From the NCBI RefSeq assembly GCF_000172175.1, contig NZ_ABJL02000008.1:558001-622000 (forward strand): a stretch of 64,000 nucleotides of DNA, in the 5' to 3' direction. The position numbers and the translations under genes are program-made. The DNA is from Bacteroides intestinalis DSM 17393 (GTDB lineage Bacteria; Bacteroidota; Bacteroidia; Bacteroidales; Bacteroidaceae). The notes beneath the pieces are model-generated. The model was given only the letters and a program-made list of their open reading frames with translations. It did no database searches and was not told where the DNA came from. This document shows, piece by piece, positions 33,590 through 43,961 of this stretch. Numbering within the stretch: the first letter of the stretch is position 1; every line of letters begins with the position of its first letter.

Positions 33590-34276
33590 TTATTCCTCAT
33601 CATTATTGGTTAAAAAACTCTTGTAACTATTCAGACAAGCTTTCAGCATGGCATCTACACCTACAGAAGTAATCGTACCACCAGAGATACCGTCCACTTG
33701 ATAATCAGGTTTCTCAACCTTGCCGTTCTTCACAACACCCAAGGCAATTTCACCGTTTTCCAGTGTCTTCTTACCCAAGAATTCATCTTGAAAGTGTTGT
33801 CCGGCAATTTCAGCACCCAGACCCGGAGTTTCACTGGCATGAGAGAAATAGACACCATAAACAGTATCTTTATCGCTATTCAGTGCAACATATCCCCAGA
33901 TAGCACCCCAAAGACCGGCACCGTAAACAGGGAACACATATTTCTTTTCTCCATTCACTTCTGCTACGAATACGTGCAGACGTTGATGTTCTTTAGCCTC
34001 TTTTTCGTAGCCAGTAGCAAATGCTCCGGTATTCTCGGTCAAAGTACCGTCTACGTTCATCAGCATATCTCCTTTTACATATTTATTATATTCAGCCTCG
34101 GCATCTTTCACGTTCTTGATATTCAATGCAGCGAGTATTTGCTTCTTCGTATCCAGTTCCACATTTTTGTTCTGAATGGTTCTCAATGAGGAACTAACGA
34201 ATGCCAGCAAGAATGCAACGATAACAACCATTACCGAAGCATAAATGATAGTATAACTATTACTATTGGTATTCAT
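33590..34276 (-). CDS. nqrC: Na+-translocating NADH:quinone reductase subunit C
   Basis: A 228-residue subunit with one N-terminal membrane span (IIYASVMVVIVAFLLAFVSS) and a periplasmic FMN-binding domain. The covalent-FMN motif is DGISGGTITSVG near residue 200; FMN is expected on a threonine there, attached by the ApbE flavin transferase. apbE is not in the window. In the complex it relays electrons between NqrD/E and NqrB. Confidence 0.96.
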   Translation of the reverse strand: MNTNSNSYTIIYASVMVVIVAFLLAFVSSSLRTIQNKNVELDTKKQILAALNIKNVKDAEAEYNKYVKGDMLMNVDGTLTENTGAFATGYEKEAKEHQRLHVFVAEVNGEKKYVFPVYGAGLWGAIWGYVALNSDKDTVYGVYFSHASETPGLGAEIAGQHFQDEFLGKKTLENGEIALGVVKNGKVEKPDYQVDGISGGTITSVGVDAMLKACLNSYKSFLTNNDEE

Positions 34277-34290
34277 TTTCTTACGGTATT

Positions 34291-35460
34291 TTAATTGTTA
34301 GACTTAATTGCACGTTTCTCGCGACGGCTGATATTACCTTGTACTACACAGTAGTCAATCAACGGAGCGAAGATGTTCATCAGCAGGATGGCAAGCATCA
34401 TACCTTCGGGATAACCGGGGTTCAGTACTCGGATTACGATTGCCATGACACCAATCAGGAAACCGAAGATATACTTACCCGTCTCGGTACGAGCCGAAGT
34501 CACAGGATCGGTAGCCATGAACACAGCACCGAAACAGAAACCACCCAGCACGAGATGTTCGTACCAAGGCATCTGAGCCATCGGAGTGTCGGGACCGACT
34601 GTATTGAACACCCAAGCCATGAATGCACCACCCACGAATACGGAGAACATCGTCTTCCAGCTTGCGATACCCGTTGCCAACAGCAAGATAGCACCAAGAG
34701 CAATGGCAATTACACTGGTCTCACCAATAGAACCCGGTATCAACCCCGTTACCATATCCCAAGAGAAAGGCGGAATGGCACCTGTAGTAGCAGCTTCACC
34801 CAGCGGAGTAGCTACGGTCAATCCGTCAACAGCCTGCCCCATACCGAAGATAGTATCTCCTGATACCCAAACAGCATCACCGGACATCTTCGTAGGATAT
34901 GCGAAGAAAAGGAATGCACGAGTAATCAGGGCAACGTTGAATACGTTCATACCTGTACCACCGAATACTTCCTTTGCAAAAATTACGGAGAATGCAGTAG
35001 CCACTGCCAGAATCCACAGCGGGCAGTCTACCGGAACAATCATAGGGATCAGGATACCTGAAACGAGGAAACCTTCCTGGATTTCTTCTTTCTTCCATTG
35101 AGCCACAACGAACTCAATACCCAAACCTACTACATAAGAAACAATGATTTTAGGCAATACAGCCAGAAAACCGTAGGCAAACATTTCAATAAAACTACCC
35201 GTAGCACCGGTAGCATGGAAGTGCTGGTAACCTACGTTATACATACCGAACAACAACGCCGGTACCAACGCAATGACCACCATCGACATAATGCGCTTGC
35301 TGTCGATAGCGTCGTGAATGTGCGTTCCCGATTTCGAAGTCGTGCTGGGGACGAACAGGAATGTTTCGAATCCGTCGAACACAGACTGGAATGCGTGGAA
35401 TTTGCCGCCCTCTTCAAAGTTCGGCTTTATCTTGTCGAGATAATTTCTTAACGCTTTCAT
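34291..35460 (-). CDS. nqrB: Na+-translocating NADH:quinone reductase subunit B
   Basis: A 389-residue membrane subunit with about ten spans, which in the Vibrio enzyme carries a covalent FMN, riboflavin and the sodium path. The segment GLIPGSIGETSVIAIALGA holds the expected FMN-threonine (GETS). The N-terminal extension LRNYLDKIKPNFEEGG is typical. It lies 33 nt after nqrA and 14 nt before nqrC. Confidence 0.96.
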   Translation of the reverse strand: MKALRNYLDKIKPNFEEGGKFHAFQSVFDGFETFLFVPSTTSKSGTHIHDAIDSKRIMSMVVIALVPALLFGMYNVGYQHFHATGATGSFIEMFAYGFLAVLPKIIVSYVVGLGIEFVVAQWKKEEIQEGFLVSGILIPMIVPVDCPLWILAVATAFSVIFAKEVFGGTGMNVFNVALITRAFLFFAYPTKMSGDAVWVSGDTIFGMGQAVDGLTVATPLGEAATTGAIPPFSWDMVTGLIPGSIGETSVIAIALGAILLLATGIASWKTMFSVFVGGAFMAWVFNTVGPDTPMAQMPWYEHLVLGGFCFGAVFMATDPVTSARTETGKYIFGFLIGVMAIVIRVLNPGYPEGMMLAILLMNIFAPLIDYCVVQGNISRREKRAIKSNN

Positions 35461-35493
35461 CTTTAATTTTTAATTCTTGATTTTTAAATTGAA

Positions 35494-36846
35494 TTAGGCC
35501 ATTTCAGCACGGAGCATGTCAAGTCCTGCACGAACAATGCGTTGAACTTCTACTTTCGAAGAACATACGAATTCGCAAAGGGCAAAATCCTCAGGAGCTA
35601 CCTCATAAATACCCAAAGCCTCCATACGGTCAATATCACCTGCTATGATAGCTTTTACCAGATATTCAGGGAAGATGTCCATCGGGAATACTTTATCATA
35701 CTCATTAGACATGATCATGTGACGTTCACCACCCTTGATACGGGCATCAAGCACATATTCCTTATTATTACCCAGCAACCAGCTGAAATAAGAATGGTTC
35801 ACACTGAACTGATTGAAACGCGGCATAATCCAACCCAGCATTTCGTGAATATCGTCACCTTCGGGAATCACTGTCAACTGGCTGTCAAAAGCGCCAAGAA
35901 AACCGTTCGGATTCACTTTTTTACCTGTAAGTACATTACCACTGATGTAGCGTAAATCTCTACCGGTAGTCACGTTTCCACTGAATACGTTTGTCAGCAG
36001 AGCACCGACTTTCAGTTTACAGTAAGCAGGTTTCAACACTTCGGAACCTGTTACGGCAACTTTGCGTGTCATGTCCACACGACCTGTATTGAACAGACGT
36101 CCGATGAATATAACAGCTTCCGCACCGATTGTCCATACAGTCTCACCCTTCACAACAGGTGAAATATGGTTAATCTGTACGCCTACATTGCCGGCCGGAT
36201 TCGGTCCGTCAAATGCAGTAATCGTTACATTCTTAGCTTGCGTCAACGCTGCTGCCTTTTGTTTTACACTAATACTTAAATACGTCTTTGCCATTTTGGA
36301 AAGAGCGTCCAATCCTGTTTGGAAGTTTGCTTCCTCGCCTTTCAGGGCGAATTCAAAATCAGGTGCCAGCGGGTTACTGTCGAAGGCCGAAACAAAGATA
36401 GCTTTCGGATACATCGTCGGATCAGCAATCACATCATAGGGACGCTGACGGATGAACGCAAACATACCGGCTTCCAACAATGCAGCTTTCACCGACTCGC
36501 CATTCAGGGCATTCACGTCTTTCTTACCGAATTCTTCATAGTCTTGCTCGGCTGCAGCTTCAACGACAATGTTCAGCACTTTACGGCGTGCGCCGCGCTC
36601 CACGCTTGTCACTACGCCGCTAACGGGCGAAACAAATTTCAATTCAGGATGATTCTTGTCGATAAACAAGGGTCCTCCGGCCATCACATATTCCTGTTCT
36701 TTGACTACCACTTTCGGAGTGATACCCGTAAAATCATCGGGAACCAATGCGTAGAATCCCGGTTCTTTCACAGACATAAACTCCTGATAAGCTTTACCTT
36801 TCAGGTTGATGTCAAGGCCTTTACGTAACTTAATTACATTTGCCAT
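35494..36846 (-). CDS. nqrA: Na+-translocating NADH:quinone reductase subunit A
   Basis: A 450-residue peripheral cytoplasmic subunit, first gene of the operon. It starts at the ATG at 36846 (MANVIKLRKGLDINLKGKA); the open frame further upstream is intergenic. Recognisable parts include DFTGITPKVVVKEQEYVMAG, VSGVVTSVERGARRKVLNIV and RYISGNVLTGKKVNPNGFLG. It takes part in quinone binding. The complete, ordered nqrABCDEF set indicates a functional sodium-pumping respiratory enzyme. Confidence 0.96.
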   Translation of the reverse strand: MANVIKLRKGLDINLKGKAYQEFMSVKEPGFYALVPDDFTGITPKVVVKEQEYVMAGGPLFIDKNHPELKFVSPVSGVVTSVERGARRKVLNIVVEAAAEQDYEEFGKKDVNALNGESVKAALLEAGMFAFIRQRPYDVIADPTMYPKAIFVSAFDSNPLAPDFEFALKGEEANFQTGLDALSKMAKTYLSISVKQKAAALTQAKNVTITAFDGPNPAGNVGVQINHISPVVKGETVWTIGAEAVIFIGRLFNTGRVDMTRKVAVTGSEVLKPAYCKLKVGALLTNVFSGNVTTGRDLRYISGNVLTGKKVNPNGFLGAFDSQLTVIPEGDDIHEMLGWIMPRFNQFSVNHSYFSWLLGNNKEYVLDARIKGGERHMIMSNEYDKVFPMDIFPEYLVKAIIAGDIDRMEALGIYEVAPEDFALCEFVCSSKVEVQRIVRAGLDMLRAEMA

Positions 36847-36922
36847 GCGTTTATATAAAATAATGGTTTCATTAATTTGCCGCAAAAGTAGCAAAAAAGA
36901 ACGTGAATAAAGAGCAAAAACA

Positions 36923-36956
36923 AAAGGAATTACGGATAAATTTCCGCAATTCCTTT
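36923..36956 (-). terminator. Terminator after the C1 peptidase gene
   Basis: AAAGGAATTACGGA and TCCGCAATTCCTTT pair with one mismatch. On the minus strand a T-rich run (TTTTGTTTTTG) follows. It separates the peptidase gene from nqrA. Confidence 0.8.
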
Positions 36957-36994
36957 CGTTAACGAGCACGATGACGACAAGATGAGTTATCGTG

Positions 36995-38395
36995 TTAATT
37001 TTCTTCCGCAAACATAGGATCCCAAGCGGGTAGACGAATAGGCTTCTGTTTGAACAGATCCATTACCTTAGCAGGCACATACTTAGTTTCCAAAACCAGA
37101 CGGAACATATATTCATCGAACCATTCATCCGTCATGATCAAATGCCCCTGATAACCGCTTGCAGGTCCCCAACTATTTTCCACCATCCACTTCACAGGCT
37201 TTCCGTCCTTATTCAAATCTACTGCCATAAGCGTCATGGCATGAGAAGAACCGCTGGAAAAAGTCTGGATACGTTGTTTCTTATCCATATTGAAAGTAGT
37301 GCCCATAAGCGATTCGTAATCATAGTTCTTCACATCGAGCAAACCACGTTCGGAATTCAGGAACTTACCCACATCACAAGAGAAATACATCATGGTACTG
37401 TCTTTCAAAGAAGCAATAGCCATTTCTTTGATATCTTCTACAGGCAGGTTTACATAGGTCCAGTTTTTGCCATCGTAGCGGTGGCGGTCATAGTCTATCT
37501 CATAGCATTTGTAGTATTCACGGGAAGGGTCGTTCATTACCATCACATAATTGCCCAGCAGATTCTCATCACCATATTTCTTCAGGAAAGACATCGGAGT
37601 GTGATGTTCGGTCTCCGCAGGATTACCCTTGGCATCCTTACGTACATAATCGAACTCTGTAGGTGGAACACCCAAATTCAGTACCAACATACGATATATA
37701 GTACCGAGCATTGTTGTTTTCTCTTTTTCCAATGCCGCCGGTTTTGCCCCTTTAGAAGCAAGGTCGCGCAATTGCAGGCCGTATTCTTTCAATTTCAAAG
37801 AAACCAGATTTGCCATACGCGAAGTATTATCACTGCTATTGGTTTCCGGCATAGCTTCCTTAGGTACCAGACCGTATTTGCTGACAATATCAGCAACCCC
37901 CGTAAATGTTCCTCCATCACTCAAAGGATGTTGAAAAAGCCATTCCACTGTTTTGTCGCTCATAGGCTTTTCACGGGTGTCGATAATACCCTGCAGGAAA
38001 AGATTGGCTTTCTCCAGTTGATCCCAGAAGAAAGGGTAAATCTCCGAAAATTCAAAAGATTGAAAATCATATTTGGCAATAGTCTTGGCACGCATCACGT
38101 TCAGTCCGGTGAAGAGCCAGCAACGTCCGGACGACTTCTGATCTGTAATTCCTTTAGAGTTTACCTTCACAGAAAAATGAGTATCCATTCCTGTCAGATT
38201 CTCCTGATTCAGTGCAAGTTTACGAATGTCATTGTTTCCGATGGCATTACGAAGAGCCTTATCGGCAGTGGTGCCTTGATAGCTCTGTTTAATCTGGTTC
38301 AGCATAGTCTCGCTGATTCCCCCTTTTCCGTCTTGTGCCTGCATGGAAAATAAAGCGGCACTGAAAACAAAAACTGATAAAATTCGTTTATTCAT
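36995..38395 (-). CDS. Secreted C1-family aminopeptidase (PepC/bleomycin hydrolase-like)
   Basis: A 466-residue papain-fold peptidase. The ATG at 38395 gives a signal peptide (NKRILSVFVFSAALFSMQAQ); the open frame upstream crosses a repeat and is not coding. The catalytic cysteine is C92 in SSGRCWLFTGLNVMRA, the histidine is in SSHAMTLMAVD and the asparagine in VENSWG. PepC relatives are cytoplasmic, so the signal peptide suggests a periplasmic or exported aminopeptidase, as is common in Bacteroidota. Confidence 0.92.
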   Translation of the reverse strand: MNKRILSVFVFSAALFSMQAQDGKGGISETMLNQIKQSYQGTTADKALRNAIGNNDIRKLALNQENLTGMDTHFSVKVNSKGITDQKSSGRCWLFTGLNVMRAKTIAKYDFQSFEFSEIYPFFWDQLEKANLFLQGIIDTREKPMSDKTVEWLFQHPLSDGGTFTGVADIVSKYGLVPKEAMPETNSSDNTSRMANLVSLKLKEYGLQLRDLASKGAKPAALEKEKTTMLGTIYRMLVLNLGVPPTEFDYVRKDAKGNPAETEHHTPMSFLKKYGDENLLGNYVMVMNDPSREYYKCYEIDYDRHRYDGKNWTYVNLPVEDIKEMAIASLKDSTMMYFSCDVGKFLNSERGLLDVKNYDYESLMGTTFNMDKKQRIQTFSSGSSHAMTLMAVDLNKDGKPVKWMVENSWGPASGYQGHLIMTDEWFDEYMFRLVLETKYVPAKVMDLFKQKPIRLPAWDPMFAEEN

Positions 38396-38490
38396 AAAAT
38401 ATATGGTTTGTATAGTAATTGGTCTATTTCTCCTGTCTTCTACAGGTCTTCCCCCCATCAAGTCCGTACTTGCTCCGTGTCTAAGAGCTT

Positions 38491-38545
38491 GGACTTGGTA
38501 CGGCTTTGGTATGGACCAGACACGGACCGGGTACGGGGATGGTCT
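38491..38545 (+). repeat. 11-bp tandem repeat array, copy 2
   Basis: Five 11-bp units related to GGACTTGGTAC: GGACTTGGTAC, GGCTTTGGTAT, GGACCAGACAC, GGACCGGGTAC, GGGGATGGTCT. The preceding 38463-38482 (TCCGTACTTGCTCCGTGTCT) is nearly identical to the segment before copy 1 and can pair with AGACACGGACCGGGTACGG in this array, forming a hairpin. It lies in the divergent gap between the peptidase and the BamA-like gene. Confidence 0.8.
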
Positions 38546-38730
38546 TATATTAGTCTAAATGTCCGATACTTCGAAAAAAGGCCATTGGCAATTCCCACTG
38601 CCAGTTCTTTGATTAGATGCAAAATTAATGGCTTTTTTGAAACTTTTAGTAAAATCTTTAGATTTATTGTCTTTTGAATTGAAAACTAATTCAAATTTAT
38701 TAGTTTTCTTTGCACCCTCATTCGTATGAT

Positions 38731-39939
38731 ATGAAAAGATATATAACAGGTATTATTACATTACTACTTTCAGTAACAGCACTTTCCGCTCAGGAAGGAA
38801 TGAATTTGATGATTACTGGCAACGATACGACTCCTGCATTGACTAAGCGTGAATTGCGTAAACAAAAGGTAGCAAAACGAAACTTGCATTATAATATTTT
38901 GGGTGGTCCGAGTTATACTCCCGATTTTGGTGCAGTACTTGGTGGTAGCGCTCTGATGACTTTCCGCATGAATCCCAGTGACACTACACAGTTGCGTTCT
39001 GTAGTTCCCGTAGCCATCGCTTTCTTGTTCAATGGTGGCATCAACCTTTTTTCCAAGCCTCAACTCTTTTTTAAAGGTGACCGTTTCCGCATCTTCGGAA
39101 AATTTGCTTATAAAAACACGGAAGATAATTTCTACGGTCTGGGCTACAGTACAAACAAGAATTATGTTCGTAGCGACAGCACCAGCCAATACCGCTACAG
39201 TGGTATCCAGTTCAATCCCTGGTTCCTTTTCCGCTTAGGCAACAGCAACATATTTGCTGGACCACAGATAGACATCAACTATGACGATATAACAGAACCC
39301 GCCAAACATCTGGTAGACGAGCCATCCTACAAGGCAGCCGGAGGTACAGAGAAAGGTTACAAAAATTTCAATTCCGGACTTGGTTTTCTGCTGACTTATG
39401 ACAGCCGTGACATTCCCTCCAATGCCTACTCGGGCATGTACCTCGATTTCCGTGGAATGATGTATACCAAATTTCTCGGGAGCGATAAAAACTTTTATCG
39501 CTTGGAGATAGACTATCGTCAATATAAGACTGTCGGGAAACGTAAGGTCATTGCCTGGACAGCACAAACTAAAAACGTGTTTGGAGATGTACCTTTGACA
39601 CAATACATGCTTACTGGAACTCCTTTTGACCTGCGTGGTTATTATATGGGACAATATCGTGACAAATCTTCCCATGTGGTTATGGCGGAGTATCGCCAGA
39701 TGATAAACACTGATAAGAGTACCTGGCTGAAGCGTATGCTAAACCATGTAGGTTTCGTAGCTTGGACAGGTTGCGGATTCATGGGGCCCACTCCCGGCAA
39801 GATAGAAGGTGTACTTCCCAACTACGGTGTCGGACTACGTATTGAAGTACAGCCCCGTATGAATGTCCGTCTTGATTTGGGTAAAAATACAGTCAACAAC
39901 CAAACACTGTTTTATTTCAATATGACAGAAGCGTTTTGA
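38731..39939 (+). CDS. BamA/TamA-family outer-membrane barrel protein
   Basis: A 402-residue protein starting MKRYITGIITLLLSVTALSA (signal peptide). The C-terminal two-thirds is a 16-strand-type barrel with the surface-antigen signature: FGLGFLLTYDSRDIP-like segment (SGLGFLLTYDSRD), FDLRGYYMGQYRDKS, and a final strand LFYFNMTEAF. There are no POTRA repeats, so it is a short member of the BamA/Omp85 superfamily, not BamA itself. Its role is unknown. Confidence 0.85.
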   Translation: MKRYITGIITLLLSVTALSAQEGMNLMITGNDTTPALTKRELRKQKVAKRNLHYNILGGPSYTPDFGAVLGGSALMTFRMNPSDTTQLRSVVPVAIAFLFNGGINLFSKPQLFFKGDRFRIFGKFAYKNTEDNFYGLGYSTNKNYVRSDSTSQYRYSGIQFNPWFLFRLGNSNIFAGPQIDINYDDITEPAKHLVDEPSYKAAGGTEKGYKNFNSGLGFLLTYDSRDIPSNAYSGMYLDFRGMMYTKFLGSDKNFYRLEIDYRQYKTVGKRKVIAWTAQTKNVFGDVPLTQYMLTGTPFDLRGYYMGQYRDKSSHVVMAEYRQMINTDKSTWLKRMLNHVGFVAWTGCGFMGPTPGKIEGVLPNYGVGLRIEVQPRMNVRLDLGKNTVNNQTLFYFNMTEAF

Positions 39940-40023
39940 TAAATCTTCCCCCTTTTCTTGCATCAGTAAAAGATTATCCATACTTTTGAGCATTATTACT
40001 TGTTTACCTTAAACAACTTTATA

Positions 40024-41220
40024 ATGAGAACCCTCGAGATAGTATTCTGGATAAGCCTTTTTATCGTATTCTACACTTATATAGGATATGGAATTGTATT
40101 ATATATTCTGGTTAAGATAAAGGAAACTTTCCGTAAGCCGATCCACTACCCCATACCTCCTGATGAAGAGTTGCCTGAACTCACACTCTTTATTGCAGCT
40201 TACAACGAAGAAGACGTTGTAGACGAAAAAATGCAAAACTGCCTGGACTTAGACTACCCTACAGAGAAACTACAAATATTCTGGGTAACCGATGGCAGTA
40301 ACGACCACACTAATGAACGCCTTTCACGCTGGCCTCAAGCCACCGTACTCCATCAGCCCCAACGGCAGGGAAAAACCGCTGCCCTCAACCGGGGAATGAA
40401 GTTTGTAAAAACGCCACTCGTCATATTCACTGATGCCAATACCCACTTGAACCGTGAAGCTCTGCGTGAAATCGTTCATGCTTTTACCAATCCTAAAGTA
40501 GGGTGTGTTGCCGGAGAAAAACGTATTGCCGTACAAAGCAAAGATAATGCAGCATCAGGTGGAGAAGGTATCTATTGGAAATATGAGTCGACTTTGAAAG
40601 CACTCGATTCACGTCTTTACTCAGCTGTAGGAGCCGCCGGAGAATTGTTCGCTGTACGCCGCGAATTATTCGAAGACATGAGAACGGATACCCTACTCGA
40701 TGATTTCATCCTCTCCCTCCGCATAGCCATGCACGGTTATACCATTGCTTACTGTGCTACAGCTTACGCCACCGAAAGTGGTTCTGCCGATATGCAGGAA
40801 GAAGAAAAACGTAAAGTACGCATCGCAGCCGGAGGACTACAGTCTATCTGGCGATTACGTCCGTTACTGAACCCGTTCCGCTATGGCTGGCTTAATTTCC
40901 AATATGTATCCCATCGTGTTCTGCGATGGTCTATCACCCCTATCCTCCTGTTCCTGTTGCTGCCCCTCAATGTTATATTACTCTTTACTGGTAACTGTCC
41001 TCTATTCTACGCTATCATTCTGGGATTACAGGTTCTATTTTACCTGATGGGTATCTGGGGATACATCCTTTCAAGAAGACATATTAAAAACAAAATTCTC
41101 TTCATACCTTATTACTTCCTTTTTATGAACGTCAATGTAATAAGGGGATTCCGCTACCTAAGTAAACGTAAAGACAATAGCAGTGGAGCTTGGGAAAAAT
41201 CACGAAGGGCGGGAAAATAA
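40024..41220 (+). CDS. Membrane glycosyltransferase, family 2
   Basis: A 398-residue processive-type GT2. One N-terminal span (VFWISLFIVFYTYIGYGIVL), the catalytic domain with LFIAAYNEEDVVDEKM, WVTDGSNDHTN, the DxD-like FTDANTHLN, the acceptor-site DDFILSLRI, and a modified Q/RxxRW region (RKVRIAAGG), then three to four C-terminal spans. It probably makes or exports a polysaccharide. The start at 40024 was chosen over an upstream ATG, which would add residues before the membrane span. Confidence 0.92.
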   Translation: MRTLEIVFWISLFIVFYTYIGYGIVLYILVKIKETFRKPIHYPIPPDEELPELTLFIAAYNEEDVVDEKMQNCLDLDYPTEKLQIFWVTDGSNDHTNERLSRWPQATVLHQPQRQGKTAALNRGMKFVKTPLVIFTDANTHLNREALREIVHAFTNPKVGCVAGEKRIAVQSKDNAASGGEGIYWKYESTLKALDSRLYSAVGAAGELFAVRRELFEDMRTDTLLDDFILSLRIAMHGYTIAYCATAYATESGSADMQEEEKRKVRIAAGGLQSIWRLRPLLNPFRYGWLNFQYVSHRVLRWSITPILLFLLLPLNVILLFTGNCPLFYAIILGLQVLFYLMGIWGYILSRRHIKNKILFIPYYFLFMNVNVIRGFRYLSKRKDNSSGAWEKSRRAGK

Positions 41221-41259
41221 GGTACCTGTCCAATTATAAATCTAAATACACAAGAAGAC

Positions 41260-43917
41260 ATGAAAAGCATCCTGAAAGACACAAACAACTCCGAAAAACT
41301 ATTGAACATGGTATCAGACACACTAATACTCATGGACAAAGACGGTGTATGTGTAGATATAGCTATCCATAATGTAGATTTATGGTTCATAAAAGAAAAA
41401 AGGCTACTTGGAAAGAATTTACTATCCCTGTTACCCTCCAATACCTACCGTGAGTTTTATCCGGAATTCAAGAAAGTCTTACTCCAGAAAACAAAATCAA
41501 TCCGCAATTATGAACTCACATTGCGGGGTAGAAATTATTTCTTCAAATGTATCATGCAGCCCTATGGCGACCTAATATTATGTCAATATCGTGACATTAC
41601 GGAACGCAGCCAACGCAAACTGGAACTGGAAAGAAAAAATCGGGAACTGTTTGAAATACAAAAGGCCGCGCTCATTGGCAGGTGGATATATAATGCCAAC
41701 GCCAAGGAATTCAGCTATTCAGGTCAGACAGGTATCATGTGTACGGAAGCAGAACAAAGTATTCTCCTATCCGACTACCTGAATTTTATTCTTCCTGAAG
41801 ATAGAGACAGTTTCAGCAACTGGCTCGTCCAAAATCTCAAAGGGAATATGGAAGAAAGCATAGACTATCGTATTTCCTTAGACAAAAAAGTCTTTTATAT
41901 CCGCCTGAAAGCATTCACCCGCGAACGATACAAGGACGGCAATGTTACCCTGGAAGGATATATACAAAATATCACCGACATCCAGCAGAGACGCAATGAC
42001 ATCAATCTGCTGACACATGCCATCAACAATTCCACAGAAGACATCTTTGCAGCCCATGAAGATGGTACGTTGATATTTGCCAACCGCCAGTTCAAGCTGC
42101 ACCACAACCTGAACAATACAGATGACATCACCCAACTAAAAATTTATGAAATCGACTCATATGTCCGGAATGAAGAAGAATGGAAAAAACTGGCTGTTTC
42201 CATCAAGAATGGAGAAAAGAAACTGTGTGTCACTATGTATAACCCTCTGCCACTCTACCCCGAAATACTGGCATACGAAAGTAATGCCTATTGTATCATC
42301 AGTGATGAAGGTGAAGGAACTATCTGGGCATTCGGCCGGGATATTTCCCAACGCATCAAACACGAACAGCAAATCAAACGCTTCAGCCAGATATTAGACA
42401 AAACCATAGAGTATTTGCCCGCAGGTATCGTCGTGAAAGATATAAAAAACAATTTTAAGTACTTATACCGCAACCGTGAATCATATAACCGTGAAATCAC
42501 TATGCAGGAAGCTCTGGGAAAAGACGATTTCGACTTCTATCCTCTGGAAATAGCACAAGAAAAACGTCGCCAAGACATTGAGATAGCTGCTACAGGACAA
42601 GAAATGCACTGGATTACGGAAGAACGTGATGGTAACGGACAATCTCTTTTCCTTGACAAACGGAAGATGAAAATAGAAAGTAACGACTTCTCTCCCATCT
42701 TATTGAATATAGAATGGGACATCACCGACATGGAACTGATGAAACGTGAATTAATGGTTGCCAAAGAAAAAGCGGAAACTTCCGATCAGCTCAAATCGGC
42801 TTTCCTTGCCAATATGAGCCATGAAATACGTACGCCACTCAATGCCATTATAGGTTTCTCACGCATCATCGCCGAAAGTGAAAATACAGAGGAACGCAAA
42901 GAATATTACAACATAGTGGAAGCTAACAACGAACGCCTGCTGCAACTCATCAACGAAATACTGGATTTATCAAAGATAGAAGCCGGTATTGTTGAATTCA
43001 GCATTGCTCCCGTCCGCCTATATCCGCTTTGTAAAGAGATTCATGATGCCCATGTATTCCGTTGTCCTTCCGATGTTGAGTTAATATTTGAACCTTCGGA
43101 TGAAGATATTCGCATCGATTCGGACAAGAATCGTATTTTCCAGGTTATATCAAACCTGATAGGAAATGCATTCAAGTTCACAACTCATGGAAGTATCAGT
43201 TATGGATACCACCAAGAAGGGGAAAATATCATTTTCCATGTAACTGATACAGGAACAGGCATTGCTCCCGAAAAGATAGGAAAAGTTTTCGAACGGTTTG
43301 TGAAAGCAAACAATTTTGCACAAGGTACAGGATTAGGGTTAGCAATTTGCAAGACCATCATTGAACGTCTGGGCGGAACAATCTCTGTAACTTCCGAACT
43401 GGAGAAAGGTACAACTTTCACCTTTAACCTGCCTGCAAAGATTGCCAACGAGGAAGAAAAAGAAATGCCTGAAACTGTACTTGAAGAGAGTGGGTCGACA
43501 ACCAATGAACAAAAAGCAACAACTGAAAAGAATCAAGCTACACCTGAAAGTTCTCGAATGAAAACGATCCTGATAGCCGAAGATACCGACAGTAATTATA
43601 TCCTGATCAAAGCCATCTTAGGAAAAGAATATCACCTGGAACGTGCCAAAGATGGTATGGAAGCCGTCAATATGTTTGTGGAATTAAATCCGGATATCAT
43701 CCTGATGGATATGAAAATGCCGAACCTCGGCGGACTGGATGCAACAAGAATCATCCGTGAACTATCACCCGATATCCCCATCATTGCCCTGACTGCTTTT
43801 GCCTATGATCATGACCGTAAAGCAGCACTTGAAGTGGGGTGCAACGATTTCCTGACTAAACCTTTCACACAGGAGGTGCTAAAGGAGACAATAAAAAAGT
43901 GGATAAGGGAGAATTAA
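41260..43917 (+). CDS. Cytoplasmic hybrid sensor histidine kinase/response regulator
   Basis: An 885-residue hybrid kinase without membrane spans. About four PAS-like domains fill residues 1-500 (for example LILMDKDGVCVDIAIHNV and NSTEDIFAAHEDGTLIFAN). HisKA contains the phospho-acceptor H521 in ANMSHEIRTPLNAIIGF. HATPase_c has NLIGNAFKFT, DTGTGIAPEKIG and GTGLGLAICK. After a polar linker comes a receiver domain (767-885) with ILMDMKMP, phospho-acceptor D817, and FLTKPF. There is no DNA-binding domain, so a separate output partner is needed. PAS domains suggest cytoplasmic sensing of redox, a ligand or light. Confidence 0.95.
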   Translation: MKSILKDTNNSEKLLNMVSDTLILMDKDGVCVDIAIHNVDLWFIKEKRLLGKNLLSLLPSNTYREFYPEFKKVLLQKTKSIRNYELTLRGRNYFFKCIMQPYGDLILCQYRDITERSQRKLELERKNRELFEIQKAALIGRWIYNANAKEFSYSGQTGIMCTEAEQSILLSDYLNFILPEDRDSFSNWLVQNLKGNMEESIDYRISLDKKVFYIRLKAFTRERYKDGNVTLEGYIQNITDIQQRRNDINLLTHAINNSTEDIFAAHEDGTLIFANRQFKLHHNLNNTDDITQLKIYEIDSYVRNEEEWKKLAVSIKNGEKKLCVTMYNPLPLYPEILAYESNAYCIISDEGEGTIWAFGRDISQRIKHEQQIKRFSQILDKTIEYLPAGIVVKDIKNNFKYLYRNRESYNREITMQEALGKDDFDFYPLEIAQEKRRQDIEIAATGQEMHWITEERDGNGQSLFLDKRKMKIESNDFSPILLNIEWDITDMELMKRELMVAKEKAETSDQLKSAFLANMSHEIRTPLNAIIGFSRIIAESENTEERKEYYNIVEANNERLLQLINEILDLSKIEAGIVEFSIAPVRLYPLCKEIHDAHVFRCPSDVELIFEPSDEDIRIDSDKNRIFQVISNLIGNAFKFTTHGSISYGYHQEGENIIFHVTDTGTGIAPEKIGKVFERFVKANNFAQGTGLGLAICKTIIERLGGTISVTSELEKGTTFTFNLPAKIANEEEKEMPETVLEESGSTTNEQKATTEKNQATPESSRMKTILIAEDTDSNYILIKAILGKEYHLERAKDGMEAVNMFVELNPDIILMDMKMPNLGGLDATRIIRELSPDIPIIALTAFAYDHDRKAALEVGCNDFLTKPFTQEVLKETIKKWIREN

Positions 43918-43955
43918 TGATTAACGGTCAGTGTATCACTAACCGTTAATCATTA
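43915..43955. terminator. Bidirectional terminator between convergent genes
   Basis: TAATGATTAACGGT (43915-43928) and ACCGTTAATCATTA (43942-43955) form a perfect 14-bp stem with a 13-nt loop. The left arm includes the stop codon of the histidine kinase gene, and the leftward carboxyltransferase gene ends 7 nt beyond. Confidence 0.85.
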
Positions 43956-43961
43956 ATTTAA

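Noticed and set aside
37142..38353. 403-residue frame on the plus strand
   Set aside because: It is antisense to the C1 peptidase gene, whose catalytic motifs and signal peptide are clear; its composition is rich in His, Ile and Phe as expected for a shadow frame.
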